Shown here piece by piece: positions 56,374 through 64,000 of a stretch of DNA of 64,000 nt. Made by a program: the position numbers and the translations under genes. Origin of the DNA: Priestia taiwanensis (GTDB taxonomy: Bacteria; Bacillota; Bacilli; Bacillales; Bacillaceae_G). The notes below the pieces were generated by a model, which was not told the origin of the DNA, did no database searches, and saw nothing but the letters and a program-made list of their open reading frames with translations. Position 1 is the stretch's first letter, and every line of letters begins with the position of its first letter. Location of the stretch: assembly GCF_014638355.1 (NCBI RefSeq), contig NZ_BMFK01000001.1, forward strand, positions 1,813,160-1,877,159, given 5' to 3'.

Positions 56374-56988
56374 TCATTTATCAAAAAACTCACTCATATG
56401 TTTTATAATACTTCTAATTCGGGACATTTCACCTTCATCTGGTACTTTCCCATGATTAACAAAGTATACAACTAATCCGTCAATTTGTGCCCACCATAAT
56501 CTCGAGAATGCAGTAGACATCGCAGGATCTATTGTAGGATTAGACTCTAGAATAATCTTCTCTACAAGACCCAAACTCGCTTGTGACCTTTTCATCATAA
56601 TTTGTTGAAGTTCTGGAATTTTCGATGACTCGAACCAAAACTCGTATAAAATTCTAGCAAACATAAGATTCTCACTTGTCCACTGATTAACAATTTCATC
56701 CCATAGAATAATAAGTTTATCAGAAATTTTTAATCCATCACTGTTCTTTATATCGTTATCTGGAACATTACCTTGTTGTTGCATCCTATTCCAGTTTTCC
56801 GCTATTTCTAAAAAGAGTTCTTCTTTACTTTTAAAATAGGTATATATCAATCCTTTACTAATATTCGCTTTCTTTCCAATATCATCTATCGAAGTGGAAC
56901 AATATCCTTTTTCTGAAAACACTTCAAGTGCTTTTTCTAAAATTAGTTGTTTTCGTTCTATACGCTTTGCTTCTGAAATTTTAGGCAT
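56374..56988 (-). CDS. TetR-family regulator of the peptide cluster
   Basis: 204 residues from ATG at 56988, preceded by GAGGAG; a TTG six codons upstream is unlikely. The N-terminal TetR helix-turn-helix runs RKQLILEKALEVFSEKGYCSTSIDDIGKKANISKGLIYTYFKSKEELF, and the rest is a helical ligand domain. It lies between the exporter gene and the precursor gene. Matching operators ahead of both this gene and the exporter gene suggest it represses both until the peptide product, or another ligand, binds. Confidence 0.9.
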   Translation of the reverse strand: MPKISEAKRIERKQLILEKALEVFSEKGYCSTSIDDIGKKANISKGLIYTYFKSKEELFLEIAENWNRMQQQGNVPDNDIKNSDGLKISDKLIILWDEIVNQWTSENLMFARILYEFWFESSKIPELQQIMMKRSQASLGLVEKIILESNPTIDPAMSTAFSRLWWAQIDGLVVYFVNHGKVPDEGEMSRIRSIIKHMSEFFDK

Positions 56989-57024
56989 CCTTATCTCCTC
57001 AACCAATGCACGTTTTCTCTAAAC

Positions 57025-57044
57025 AAAACTGCACAGTCAGTTTT
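57025..57044. promoter_or_regulatory. TetR operator in front of tetR
   Basis: AAAACTG-CACAGT-CAGTTTT, a perfect inverted repeat with 7-base arms, about 36-56 bases upstream of the tetR start. On the minus strand it includes TGACT-N4-AGTTTT, the same pattern as in the operator ahead of the exporter gene. Confidence 0.7.
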
Positions 57045-57060
57045 TTATCTATAACCAAAT

Positions 57061-57087
57061 ATTATATCTTGTACCTTTTTATGTCAA
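57061..57087 (-). promoter_or_regulatory. Putative tetR/precursor promoter
   Basis: TTGACA, 15-base spacer, TATAAT on the minus strand within the end of the MFS gene. The spacing is short but both boxes are perfect, and the operator lies just downstream. Confidence 0.55.
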
Positions 57088-58294
57088 TTCCAACCTTTCT
57101 CCTTTTTTCGACTCCTGACATCGCCATAAATAGACAAGAACATACAACAATAATTGCTCCCGCTATACTATATGTCCTCTGCAAACCTATTAAATCAATT
57201 AAAATCCCTGTCATTAAGTAGGAAATAGGTTGCAATCCTGTAGAACCCATAAATAGCAAACTCATTACTCTACCCAGCAAATGCTTTGGAGTTGATGTTT
57301 GCAAAGTTGTAATAAAAAGTATATTAATAATTGAAATGAGTAATCCCGATGCACATAATAAAATAAATACAAGCCATGTACTATTCGTCCAAATAAATGC
57401 TCCCCATATAACACCAAAAACAGCAGCGATGAACGACATGATTACAAAGTTATTTTTGTTACGAGGTAACAATCCTCCGATAAGAACTCCCATTAACGAA
57501 CCTAAACCAAATGTTGATAATAAGTAACTTAATCCTGTCGTATCCAATTTCAAATAACTTTCTGCAAAAACAGGTAGCCCCACTTGTTGTGGTCCAATAA
57601 CACCTACATTTAATATAGATGTAAAAAGAATAAGCATGATAATCACTCTATTTTTCAAAACATCTATAAAGCCTTTCACCATCCCTTTATTCATATCCTT
57701 CGTATCCGCATTAGTATCATCTATTATTTTTATTCCAGATAGTAAGAAAATGGCCGCTAAAAGTACCCCTCCCATCGCAAAAAAGAAAATATCCACCGCA
57801 ACTATCCCTAGTAATATTCCGGCAATCGCAGGTCCAATAAAGAAAGATAATTGATTTAAAAATTGCACTAAAGCATTTGCACTTTGTAAATTCGAATCAC
57901 TCACCAATTTTGGTACAATCGAATACGTTGCCGGAAGGATAATAGCACTCGAAACACCAAACAACCCTGCAAAAATGAACAGCTTAGTAAGTGATAATTG
58001 ATTCAATCTTTCTATTACCCCTAATGCAGCTAGAATAAGTATTAATGCAGAATAACCTACAATAAGAACTTTCTTTTCACTAAATTTGTCTGTCAACATT
58101 CCCCCAATAGGTAAGATAATTAAACGAGGAATAGCCATCACCATTAAGATTGTACCTAATAAAATAGTGGATTCAGTTAACTCTAATACTAATGAAACTT
58201 GTGCTAAAAAATAAAATTGGGTTATCAAATATAAGAGGAAGCTAGAAAATAAAAACAAACAAAAATGTCGATTTTTTAGTACCTCTACTTTCAA
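57062..58294 (-). CDS. MFS exporter of the peptide cluster (EntS/MFS_3-like)
   Basis: 410 residues from TTG at 58294; GAAGGAGG sits at ideal spacing. Twelve predicted membrane segments in two halves. The loop motif GMLTDKFSEKKVLIVGYS (MFS motif A) follows helix 2, as in EntS-type (MFS_3) drug and siderophore exporters. It is first in the cluster and is controlled by its own promoter with an overlapping operator. It probably pumps the finished peptide, or a related toxic compound, out of the cell and may give self-protection. Confidence 0.85.
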   Translation of the reverse strand: MKVEVLKNRHFCLFLFSSFLLYLITQFYFLAQVSLVLELTESTILLGTILMVMAIPRLIILPIGGMLTDKFSEKKVLIVGYSALILILAALGVIERLNQLSLTKLFIFAGLFGVSSAIILPATYSIVPKLVSDSNLQSANALVQFLNQLSFFIGPAIAGILLGIVAVDIFFFAMGGVLLAAIFLLSGIKIIDDTNADTKDMNKGMVKGFIDVLKNRVIIMLILFTSILNVGVIGPQQVGLPVFAESYLKLDTTGLSYLLSTFGLGSLMGVLIGGLLPRNKNNFVIMSFIAAVFGVIWGAFIWTNSTWLVFILLCASGLLISIINILFITTLQTSTPKHLLGRVMSLLFMGSTGLQPISYLMTGILIDLIGLQRTYSIAGAIIVVCSCLFMAMSGVEKRRKVGIDIKRYKI

Positions 58295-58317
58295 ATCTCT
58301 ACCTCCTTCAAAAAAAA

Positions 58318-58361
58318 TGACTAGTTAGTTTTTATTATCTCACATTGTAAAATTATGTAAA
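58318..58361 (-). promoter_or_regulatory. Exporter promoter with TetR operator
   Basis: TTTACA, 16-base spacer, GATAAT on the minus strand (58334-58361), with TGACTAGTTAGTTTT (58318-58332, plus strand) immediately downstream of the -10. It shares TGACT-N4-AGTTTT with the operator at 57025-57044. Confidence 0.65.
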
Positions 58362-58382
58362 TGTTTTTTCTAGAATATATAC

Positions 58383-58425
58383 AAAAAAGGTACGTTACTC
58401 TAGAAAGAGCAACGTACCTTTTTTC
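58383..58425 (-). terminator. Terminator of ptsG
   Basis: AAAAGGTACGTT/AACGTACCTTTT with an inner CTCT/AGAG pair and a T run on the minus strand. Confidence 0.85.
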
Positions 58426-58484
58426 AAACCTTATATTCCCCATTATTCATCTTCAACATTTTAGAATAACAGGTACCATATTCA

Positions 58485-60542
58485 TTACTTAATTGTAATA
58501 ATACCTTCTTCTTTTAACTCCACTTGGCCTTCTTTGTTGATTACAACTTCTTGACCTGATTGTAAGTTCGTAAAGACGATTGGTGTCATTAATGACGGAG
58601 CATTTGCACCTACATACTCAAGGTCTACTTGTAATAACTTTTGACCTTGTGTTACTTTGTCACCTTGTTCAACGAATGCTTCGAAGCCTTCGCCGCCTAA
58701 TTTCACTGTATCGATACCGAAGTGAATTAAGATTTCTGTCCCATCTTCTGCAATAAGGCCTATCGCATGCTTCGTCGGGAAAATATTTACGATTTCACCA
58801 TTTACCGGAGACACAACTGTTCCGTCTGTTGGAAGGATAGCAAATCCATCACCCATCATCTTACCAGAGAATACTTGGTCTGGTACTTCTGTAATTGATT
58901 TTAATTCCCCTTTAATTGGTGAAACAATTGTTGTTTTTTCTTTTGTTTCTTTCACTGGAGCTGGTGCTGCCTTTGGCTCTTCTTTCACACGAGCCGGCGT
59001 TCTACCTTCCATAATATCTTTCATTTGACCACGAATTGTTTCTGCGCGTGGACCAAAGATTGCTTGAATATTGTTACCAACTTCTAAGACACCTGAAGCA
59101 CCTAATGCTTTTAGTTTGTCTTTATCAACATTACCGTTCTCTTTTACTTCTACACGTAGGCGAGTAATACATGCTTCTAATGATGCGATGTTTGCTTGTC
59201 CACCTAATGCCGCTAATACTTCGTGTGGTAATTCATCTGTATCTGCTGCTGCGCCGTCTGCTACATCTGCTGTTGCATCTTCACGACCTGGCGTCTTTAA
59301 GTTAAACTTGCGGATCATAAAGCGGAATCCGAAGTAGTAAATTACAGCTAAGCATAGACCCACGATGATAATCCACCACCATCCTGTACGGTTTGGAAGA
59401 ACACCGAATAATAGGAAGTCAATTAGACCACCTGAGAATGTCATACCAACTTTTACATTTAATAACTGCATTGTCATAAATGATAGACCTGCAAAGATTG
59501 TGTGAATACCGAATAATACTGGTGCTACGAATAAGAATGAGAATTCAAGTGGCTCTGTAATACCTGTTAAGAATGACGTTAATGCCGCCGCTCCAAGAAT
59601 ACTACCTGCCATTTTTCTGTTTTCTGGTTTTGCTTCATGGTACATCGCTAATGCTGCTGCTGGTAAACCGAACATCATGAATGGGAATTTACCTACCATG
59701 AACGTACCAGCTGTTAATTCCACACCGTCTTTTAATTGTGCGAAGAAGATTTTTTGGTCTCCTCGTACAATGTTACCAGCTAAGTCTGTGTAAGAACCAA
59801 ACTCGAACCAGAACGGCGCATAGAAAATGTGATGTAATCCGAACGGGATTAACGCACGTTCGATTACCCCGAAGATAAATGCTGCTACTGTTAAGTTCGC
59901 ATCAATCATACTTCTAGAGAATGTATTTAAGCCATCTTGTACAGTTGGCCAGATAAAGCACATAATAATACCTACGATAATTGCTAACGTTGCTGTTGCA
60001 ATCGGAACGAAGCGCTTACCAGCGAAGAATCCTAGGTACGATGGTAATTCAATACGGAAGAACTTGTTATAGCAATAAGCTGCTACTAAACCGATTATAA
60101 TACCACCGAATACTCCTGTTTGTAACGTTGGAATTCCTAATACATACGCATATGCTGGATCTGTAAATTTCGCTGTGTTATTTGCTGTATCAAGAACAAC
60201 ATGATCGCCAACACTTAGGAAAACACTCATTGTCTTGTTCATAATTAAGAAACCTACGATAGCAGCAAGACCTGCTACCCCTTCACCGCCAGCAAGACCA
60301 ACGGCTACCCCAACTGCGAATAATAACGATAAGTTATCAAAAATGATTCCGCCTGATTGTTCCATTACTTTGGCTACAGTTTGGAACCAAGCTACATCTA
60401 AGAATGGTAATTTCACTAGTACATCAGGGTTTTGTAATGCGTTACCAATACCAAGTAAAATACCAGCTGCAGGTAAGATTGCTACAGGTAACATTAATGC
60501 TTTACCTACTTTTTGAAGAACACCAAAAATCTTCTTAAACAT
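58485..60542 (-). CDS. ptsG: PTS permease IICBA, glucose-specific
   Basis: 685 residues from ATG at 60542 (AAAAAGGAGG upstream); the frame is open far into the leader but without support. It follows B. subtilis PtsG closely. IIC is about 1-420 ([20 protein letters not shown] at the start; [38 protein letters not shown]). IIB is about 460-530, with phospho-Cys in [15 protein letters not shown] is about 555-685, with phospho-His in [12 protein letters not shown]. It imports glucose as glucose-6-phosphate using phosphate from Enzyme I and HPr. It is first behind the glcT gene, as usual, but ptsH no longer follows it directly. Confidence 0.93.
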   Translation of the reverse strand: MFKKIFGVLQKVGKALMLPVAILPAAGILLGIGNALQNPDVLVKLPFLDVAWFQTVAKVMEQSGGIIFDNLSLLFAVGVAVGLAGGEGVAGLAAIVGFLIMNKTMSVFLSVGDHVVLDTANNTAKFTDPAYAYVLGIPTLQTGVFGGIIIGLVAAYCYNKFFRIELPSYLGFFAGKRFVPIATATLAIIVGIIMCFIWPTVQDGLNTFSRSMIDANLTVAAFIFGVIERALIPFGLHHIFYAPFWFEFGSYTDLAGNIVRGDQKIFFAQLKDGVELTAGTFMVGKFPFMMFGLPAAALAMYHEAKPENRKMAGSILGAAALTSFLTGITEPLEFSFLFVAPVLFGIHTIFAGLSFMTMQLLNVKVGMTFSGGLIDFLLFGVLPNRTGWWWIIIVGLCLAVIYYFGFRFMIRKFNLKTPGREDATADVADGAAADTDELPHEVLAALGGQANIASLEACITRLRVEVKENGNVDKDKLKALGASGVLEVGNNIQAIFGPRAETIRGQMKDIMEGRTPARVKEEPKAAPAPVKETKEKTTIVSPIKGELKSITEVPDQVFSGKMMGDGFAILPTDGTVVSPVNGEIVNIFPTKHAIGLIAEDGTEILIHFGIDTVKLGGEGFEAFVEQGDKVTQGQKLLQVDLEYVGANAPSLMTPIVFTNLQSGQEVVINKEGQVELKEEGIITIK

Positions 60543-60692
60543 TGTATTTCCTCCTTTTTCTATGGTGAAAAGCCTTTCAATAATGACAGAGAAAAGAGAA
60601 TAAATGCAGTCTACATATACAGTATCTTGCCCTTGATTATCTCCTTCATTCTTCTTTTCCCACACATGCCAGTAACGAAAGGATTGCAGATT

Positions 60693-60710
60693 AACGCAAA
60701 CGATTGCGTT
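60693..60710. promoter_or_regulatory. Palindrome in the ptsG leader, possible cre
   Basis: AACGCAA-ACGA-TTGCGTT: 7-base arms, resembling the CcpA cre palindrome (GCAAACG-like). It lies in the leader between the terminator and the coding start, so it could act as a transcription block. Confidence 0.4.
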
Positions 60711-60720
60711 GCCACAAAAC

Positions 60721-60840
60721 AAAAAAGCATGAGTAGAAAAAAGGGTACGAAATGACTCCAATGTATATCGTCTTCCCATATACATAGACTTCTGTCATAC
60801 GCTCTTCTTTACTCATGCCTAACATGTGTTAGTAACACGT
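60721..60840 (-). promoter_or_regulatory. RAT antiterminator and terminator in the ptsG leader
   Basis: Minus-strand ACGTGTTACTAACACATGTT then AGGCATGAGT (60811-60840) is the RAT. GCATGAGTA pairs with TACTCATGC (60727-60735), followed by TTTTTT, forming the competing terminator with a loop of about 75 bases. This is the classic GlcT target. Confidence 0.88.
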
Positions 60841-60870
60841 AAAAATATTTGATAATAGCGGTCAAATCAT

Positions 60871-60930
60871 TGAAAGCATTTTCAGTGATTGAACAAGTTT
60901 GATTATATGATTATTTTTCGAGAAAATCAA
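60871..60930 (-). promoter_or_regulatory. ptsG promoter with cre-like site
   Basis: TTGATT, 17-base spacer, TATAAT on the minus strand (60902-60930). TGAAAGCATTTTCA (60871-60884), a near-consensus cre, lies right after the -10. Confidence 0.6.
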
Positions 60931-60982
60931 CTACTTTTTAAGAAAAAACGAATGTTTTTCGTCAACTTTCGACAATAATCAC

Positions 60983-61846
60983 TCATTTCCCTTCACTCTT
61001 TTCTTGTCTACCTGTTACAAAACGCTGTAAGTGCATCGTTAAGTACACCGCTTCTGCATTTGGCACATCCATACGTAAACGATTTTGCAACAACTTCATA
61101 ATCTTCCACGCAAGTGAGTAGCATTCTGGATATTCCTGTTTCAATAATTCTCCAATTCGTATTGGCTCTTCTACTACTTCACCCGTCTTCATACGCTGAA
61201 TCGTAAATAATAAGTGACGTACAAAACGTAAATAATGAACACTATCACGCTTCAATGTAATGTTTAATTCCCCTTCAATTAAATCTACAATTTCTGCAAT
61301 AAAACGCGAATGCCTATTTACTTCTGTGAAGGATTCATCCGCCATAGCACTATAAATATGAAGTGCAATAAAGCCGATTTCTCCCTCCGGTAAATCAATG
61401 TTCAACCTTTGACGAATCATGTTAACAACACGTGTCGCAACTTTATACTCTTCTGGATATAAAGCTTCCGTCTCAACAAGAAACGGATTGCTAATTGCCA
61501 TTCCCGTCTTAATACGCTTAATCGCAAACGCAATATGATCTGTTAACGCAATATGAATACGTTCATTTAGCGGCTTGTCTACTGATTCTTGAATAAATGA
61601 AATAACTTCATTCATGAACTCAACCAACTTTTCACTAACATGGCCCATCAGCATTTTATACTGCTCTTTTTCTTGTTCATTTTTCAAAATAAAGATTTTT
61701 TCGACGTTTTCATGCGCGATGAAGTCTGCTGTTTTCCGGCCGAATCCAATTCCTTTTCCTATCACAACAACTTCTTCTTTCGAGGAATCCGTCGCAATAA
61801 TAACATTATTATTCAACACTTTCTTCACTACATATCCATCTAACAT
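60983..61846 (-). CDS. glcT: BglG-family transcription antiterminator GlcT
   Basis: 287 residues; GAGGAGGAAGTGGG precedes the ATG. An N-terminal RNA-binding CAT domain (about 1-58: VVKKVLNNNVIIAT ... GIGFGRKTAD) is followed by PRD1 (about 65-170) and PRD2 (about 175-280), each with conserved His (HIALTDHIAFAIKRI; IALHIYSA; RFVRHLLFTIQRM; YLTMHLQRF). PTS proteins phosphorylate the PRDs to switch activity. It should bind the RAT in the ptsG leader and probably those of nagE and ptsHI. Its place directly upstream of ptsG is as in B. subtilis. Confidence 0.93.
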   Translation of the reverse strand: MLDGYVVKKVLNNNVIIATDSSKEEVVVIGKGIGFGRKTADFIAHENVEKIFILKNEQEKEQYKMLMGHVSEKLVEFMNEVISFIQESVDKPLNERIHIALTDHIAFAIKRIKTGMAISNPFLVETEALYPEEYKVATRVVNMIRQRLNIDLPEGEIGFIALHIYSAMADESFTEVNRHSRFIAEIVDLIEGELNITLKRDSVHYLRFVRHLLFTIQRMKTGEVVEEPIRIGELLKQEYPECYSLAWKIMKLLQNRLRMDVPNAEAVYLTMHLQRFVTGRQEKSEGK

Positions 61847-61992
61847 CCCACTTCCTCCTCTCTACAAACCTCTTATATTTATCTGAATTTATCTTACAAA
61901 TTACACACTTCCCCGTCAATGTCAACTCATTGCCAATTGATGGAGACGAAGGCTATAATGAGAGTGACTTTGCAAAAAAGGAGTAGTGGATA

Positions 61993-62778
61993 ATGATTAA
62001 ACTATTTATAAGTGACATTGATGGGACAATTCTACATAACGGCACCATTTCTCCTCATGATATCGATGCCTTACATACTGCCGTGAAACAAGGCGTAACA
62101 CTATGCTTTGCTTCTGGTCGTCTTGATAACGAAATTACACATCTCTTACAAGAAACAAATGTACCTTTTCACCGTATTAGTCAAAACGGTGCGTTTATTC
62201 ATACACATACGAATGAACAGCTACATGCAACAGCATTTGAGCAAGATATTCTTGCTGATTTACTCGAAGCTGTAGAAGGCGATAATTTTGTTGTCTATAT
62301 TTCGGATGCGAATACTTATTATATCAAAAAGAAGTGTGATTTGGTACGAGAAATCGAAGAACGTGCGAACTTAACATCAATTGAATTACCTACATTATAC
62401 GAAGAAATTGGAAACACAATTCATCCAGTCAAATTCGCCATCGGTGGCGAAACAGAAGACTTATTTACCTTACAAAAGAAAATTTCGGCACAATTTGGCG
62501 ATCGTATCAGCGCCTATATTTCTGCACCGCAATGTCTCGACATCGTTCCCGCTAACGTAAGTAAGGGCGGTTCCATCATGATGCTATTAGAAACATTAGG
62601 CCTAAAGCCAGAAGAAACGGCTTGCATTGGTGATTCATATAACGACCTTCCGATGTTTAAAGTCATTCCGAACAGCTTCGCAATGGAAAATGCCGATGAT
62701 GCTGTGAAGAAACATACAAAATATGTTGTTCCCTCTGTCAAAGATGCGATTGACATTATTTTAGCTACTCGTGTGTAA
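61993..62778 (+). CDS. Cof-type HAD-superfamily phosphatase
   Basis: 261 residues. HAD motifs: FISDIDGTIL (nucleophile Asp), FASGRLDNEI (motif II), VSKGGSIMML (Lys of motif III) and CIGDSYNDLPMFK (motif IV). The C2B cap between motifs II and III makes it a Cof/YxeH-like sugar phosphatase. It may dephosphorylate sugar phosphates that build up through the nearby PTS, though this is inference. Divergent from glcT; a terminator overlaps its stop. Confidence 0.88.
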   Translation: MIKLFISDIDGTILHNGTISPHDIDALHTAVKQGVTLCFASGRLDNEITHLLQETNVPFHRISQNGAFIHTHTNEQLHATAFEQDILADLLEAVEGDNFVVYISDANTYYIKKKCDLVREIEERANLTSIELPTLYEEIGNTIHPVKFAIGGETEDLFTLQKKISAQFGDRISAYISAPQCLDIVPANVSKGGSIMMLLETLGLKPEETACIGDSYNDLPMFKVIPNSFAMENADDAVKKHTKYVVPSVKDAIDIILATRV

Positions 62779-62792
62779 CGGGTAGCTTTTTC
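62763..62792 (+). terminator. Terminator of the Cof-type gene
   Basis: AGCTACTCG/CGGGTAGCT around TGTGTAA with a TTTTTCTTT run. The stem starts inside the final codons. Confidence 0.8.
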
Positions 62793-62863
62793 TTTGCTAA
62801 ATTTGAACACTTTCGTACAATTTTCAGCTGCTATCACGCTACTCAATAAAAAAACACTAATCC

Positions 62864-63610
62864 TTACATCGGACTAGTGTTGTCTGTACGTTCAATATTT
62901 GTGATGAATTTGTAACGATCTGCGCGGTACACACATTTTACAAGTTCTAGTGGTTGATTCTCTGTTAAATAAGAGCACTGCTCAACGATAAGAACTGGAT
63001 CGCCGCTCTCTACCTCTAACCACTTTTCCTCTACTTCTGTTGCTAGTGCCGCTTCAATCGTTTGCGTTGCGCGTCCTAATGTTAGTCCTAGCTCTTTCTC
63101 TACATAGTTGTATAGAGAGCGATGCACAACACTTTCTGTTAAGTGCGGCATTAACGTTACTGGAATATACGCCCATTCTAGCGCGATTGGCTCTCCATTC
63201 GCTAGACGACTACGGTGAATACGATACACCGGTGTCCCCTCTTCAATTGCTAATGCATCGGCTACACTCTTTTTCGATTCCACAACCTCAAACGAGATAA
63301 GAATGCTCGTTGGCGTTAAGCCACGCGCTTCCATATCTTCTGTGAAACTCGTTAAGCCTTGAAGACGTTGTTCTACTTTCGGCTGTTGAACGAATGTACC
63401 AATCCCTCTTTTTCTGTATAAGTAAGACTCTTTTACTAAATTATTAATCGCTTGACGGATTGTCATCCGACTAACGTTGAATTGTTCGCATAACTCATGT
63501 TCTGATGGGATTTTGTCCCCAGGTCTAAGCTCCCCAGATTTTATCTTTTCTTTTAATGATTCTTGAATTTGATAATAAATCGGAAGCGGAGATTCTTTAT
63601 CGATTACCAT
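62864..63610 (-). CDS. nagR: GntR/HutC-family regulator, YvoA/NagR-like
   Basis: 248 residues. The GntR winged helix is IYYQIQESLKEKIKSGELRPGDKIPSEHELCEQFNVSRMTIRQAINNLV, then the UTRA effector domain (VEQRLQGLTSFTEDMEARGLTP ... CVYRADRYKFI). It resembles B. subtilis YvoA (NagR), which senses GlcN-6-P or GlcNAc-6-P and represses GlcNAc catabolism. nagA and nagB, its usual partners, are not in this window. Its target here may include the nagE-like permease. The symbol is by similarity. Confidence 0.82.
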   Translation of the reverse strand: MVIDKESPLPIYYQIQESLKEKIKSGELRPGDKIPSEHELCEQFNVSRMTIRQAINNLVKESYLYRKRGIGTFVQQPKVEQRLQGLTSFTEDMEARGLTPTSILISFEVVESKKSVADALAIEEGTPVYRIHRSRLANGEPIALEWAYIPVTLMPHLTESVVHRSLYNYVEKELGLTLGRATQTIEAALATEVEEKWLEVESGDPVLIVEQCSYLTENQPLELVKCVYRADRYKFITNIERTDNTSPM

Positions 63611-63912
63611 GTTAGTGCTACATAATCACGTATGATTTGTAGCAGTCCTCCCTTCATTTGCTAACTTTCATTCCCCTAGTATTTATAATGTAAGCGTAAC
63701 CATCTATTGTAATCATATTTACTATTGTAGTACGAAATAAAATAATAGCAAGCAAAATGATATCTTTCTTCTTTATTCATTATATTTTAGTTTTGTCAAA
63801 ATACAAGCATAAATCATATTACCTTCTAAAATATTTGCAAAATTATGTGTACTGTTTCACATAATTACTGTACAATTAATATTGTATAATTTGGAAAAAT
63901 GAGGGGGTTTGT
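63611..63912. other. Divergent promoter region
   Basis: About 300 bases of AT-rich sequence between the GntR gene and the lipoprotein gene. TATAAT at 63885-63890 could be the -10 of the lipoprotein gene. No clear operator was identified. Confidence 0.4.
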
Positions 63913-64000
63913 ATGAAAAAGAACATTATCTTCTTCACAAGCATACTAAGTGTCGGATTCCTTCTAAGCGCTTGTGAAGATGGCACATCAAGCGAAACAA
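63913..64000 (+). CDS. Partial lipoprotein (3' end beyond window)
   Basis: ATG at 63913 after GAGGGGG, 29 codons visible. The signal is MKKNIIFFTSILSVGFLLSA, then Cys of the lipobox LLSAC and a hydrophilic start EDGTSSET. It should be lipid-anchored outside the membrane. Function cannot be read from the fragment. Confidence 0.75.
   Translation, partial: MKKNIIFFTSILSVGFLLSACEDGTSSET

Noticed and set aside
60543..60785. 81-codon N-terminal extension of PtsG
   Set aside because: It lies in the RAT/terminator leader. The AAAAAGGAGG site and match to known PtsG fix the start at 60542.

Overview
The window looks like a chromosomal stretch of a Bacillus cereus-group or closely related Bacillus. 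It is low-GC, with strong AGGAGG-type ribosome binding sites, sigma-A promoters, a collagen-like BclA-type protein, a GH18 chitinase with an FN3 module, four tandem dCache chemoreceptors, and a glcT/ptsG/ptsH/ptsI locus with RAT antiterminators. No rRNA, tRNA, CRISPR array, insertion sequence or phage gene was seen. Most genes lie on the minus strand. The genus call is an inference from gene content.

Layout. 1-12.6 kb: a partial membrane protein, an APH-fold kinase, a small secreted protein, a MarR-controlled heterodimeric ABC exporter, a duplicated pair of unknown small proteins, a DedA protein, a GH114-like protein, two DUF3221-like proteins, and a LemA/TPM-domain operon. 12.6-25.5 kb: a lipoprotein, the collagen-like protein, a CPBP protease, the chitinase, a ferritin-like DUF2383 protein, a YitT protein, a purine permease, a DUF2922/DUF1659 pair, a metallophosphoesterase, an XRE/membrane pair, and a divergent class II lysyl-tRNA synthetase behind a T-box leader. 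25.5-36.2 kb: GNAT, HAD, nitroreductase and serine-hydrolase genes, a Met/Gln/Pro plus His/Gly repeat protein, fruR-fruK without fruA next to it, and an ATP-grasp/lipoprotein pair resembling YgiC/YgiB. 36.2-45.1 kb: four chemoreceptors, with a decayed cupin gene between two of them. 45.8-64 kb: a VanW protein, ptsI-ptsH, a NagE-like IICBA, an inserted gene cluster, ptsG, glcT, a Cof-type HAD gene, a YvoA-like GntR regulator, and the start of a lipoprotein.

The sugar-uptake region is wired by antitermination. ptsG, the nagE-like gene and ptsHI each have their own sigma-A promoter and a near-identical RAT hairpin overlapping a terminator, so one GlcT can read all three. Enzyme I and HPr phosphorylate both permeases.

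The most interesting part is the seven-gene minus-strand cluster at about 52.65-58.3 kb, between ptsG and the nagE-like gene. It encodes an MFS exporter, a TetR regulator, a 32-residue peptide ending in a tandem VIRC-VIRC motif, an M50-type membrane protease, an arginase-family enzyme, an LpxL-like acyltransferase and a spermidine-synthase-like SAM-dependent enzyme. I read it as a candidate ribosomally made, modified peptide (RiPP) system. The arginase would convert core arginines to ornithine, and the acyltransferase and SAM enzyme would decorate the peptide or ornithine amines. The protease would process or handle the product, and the MFS protein would export it. Two sites sharing TGACT-N4-AGTTTT, one ahead of the exporter gene and one ahead of tetR, suggest feedback control. 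The functions of the modifying enzymes are inferred from families and context; the peptide and the gene order are read directly from the sequence.
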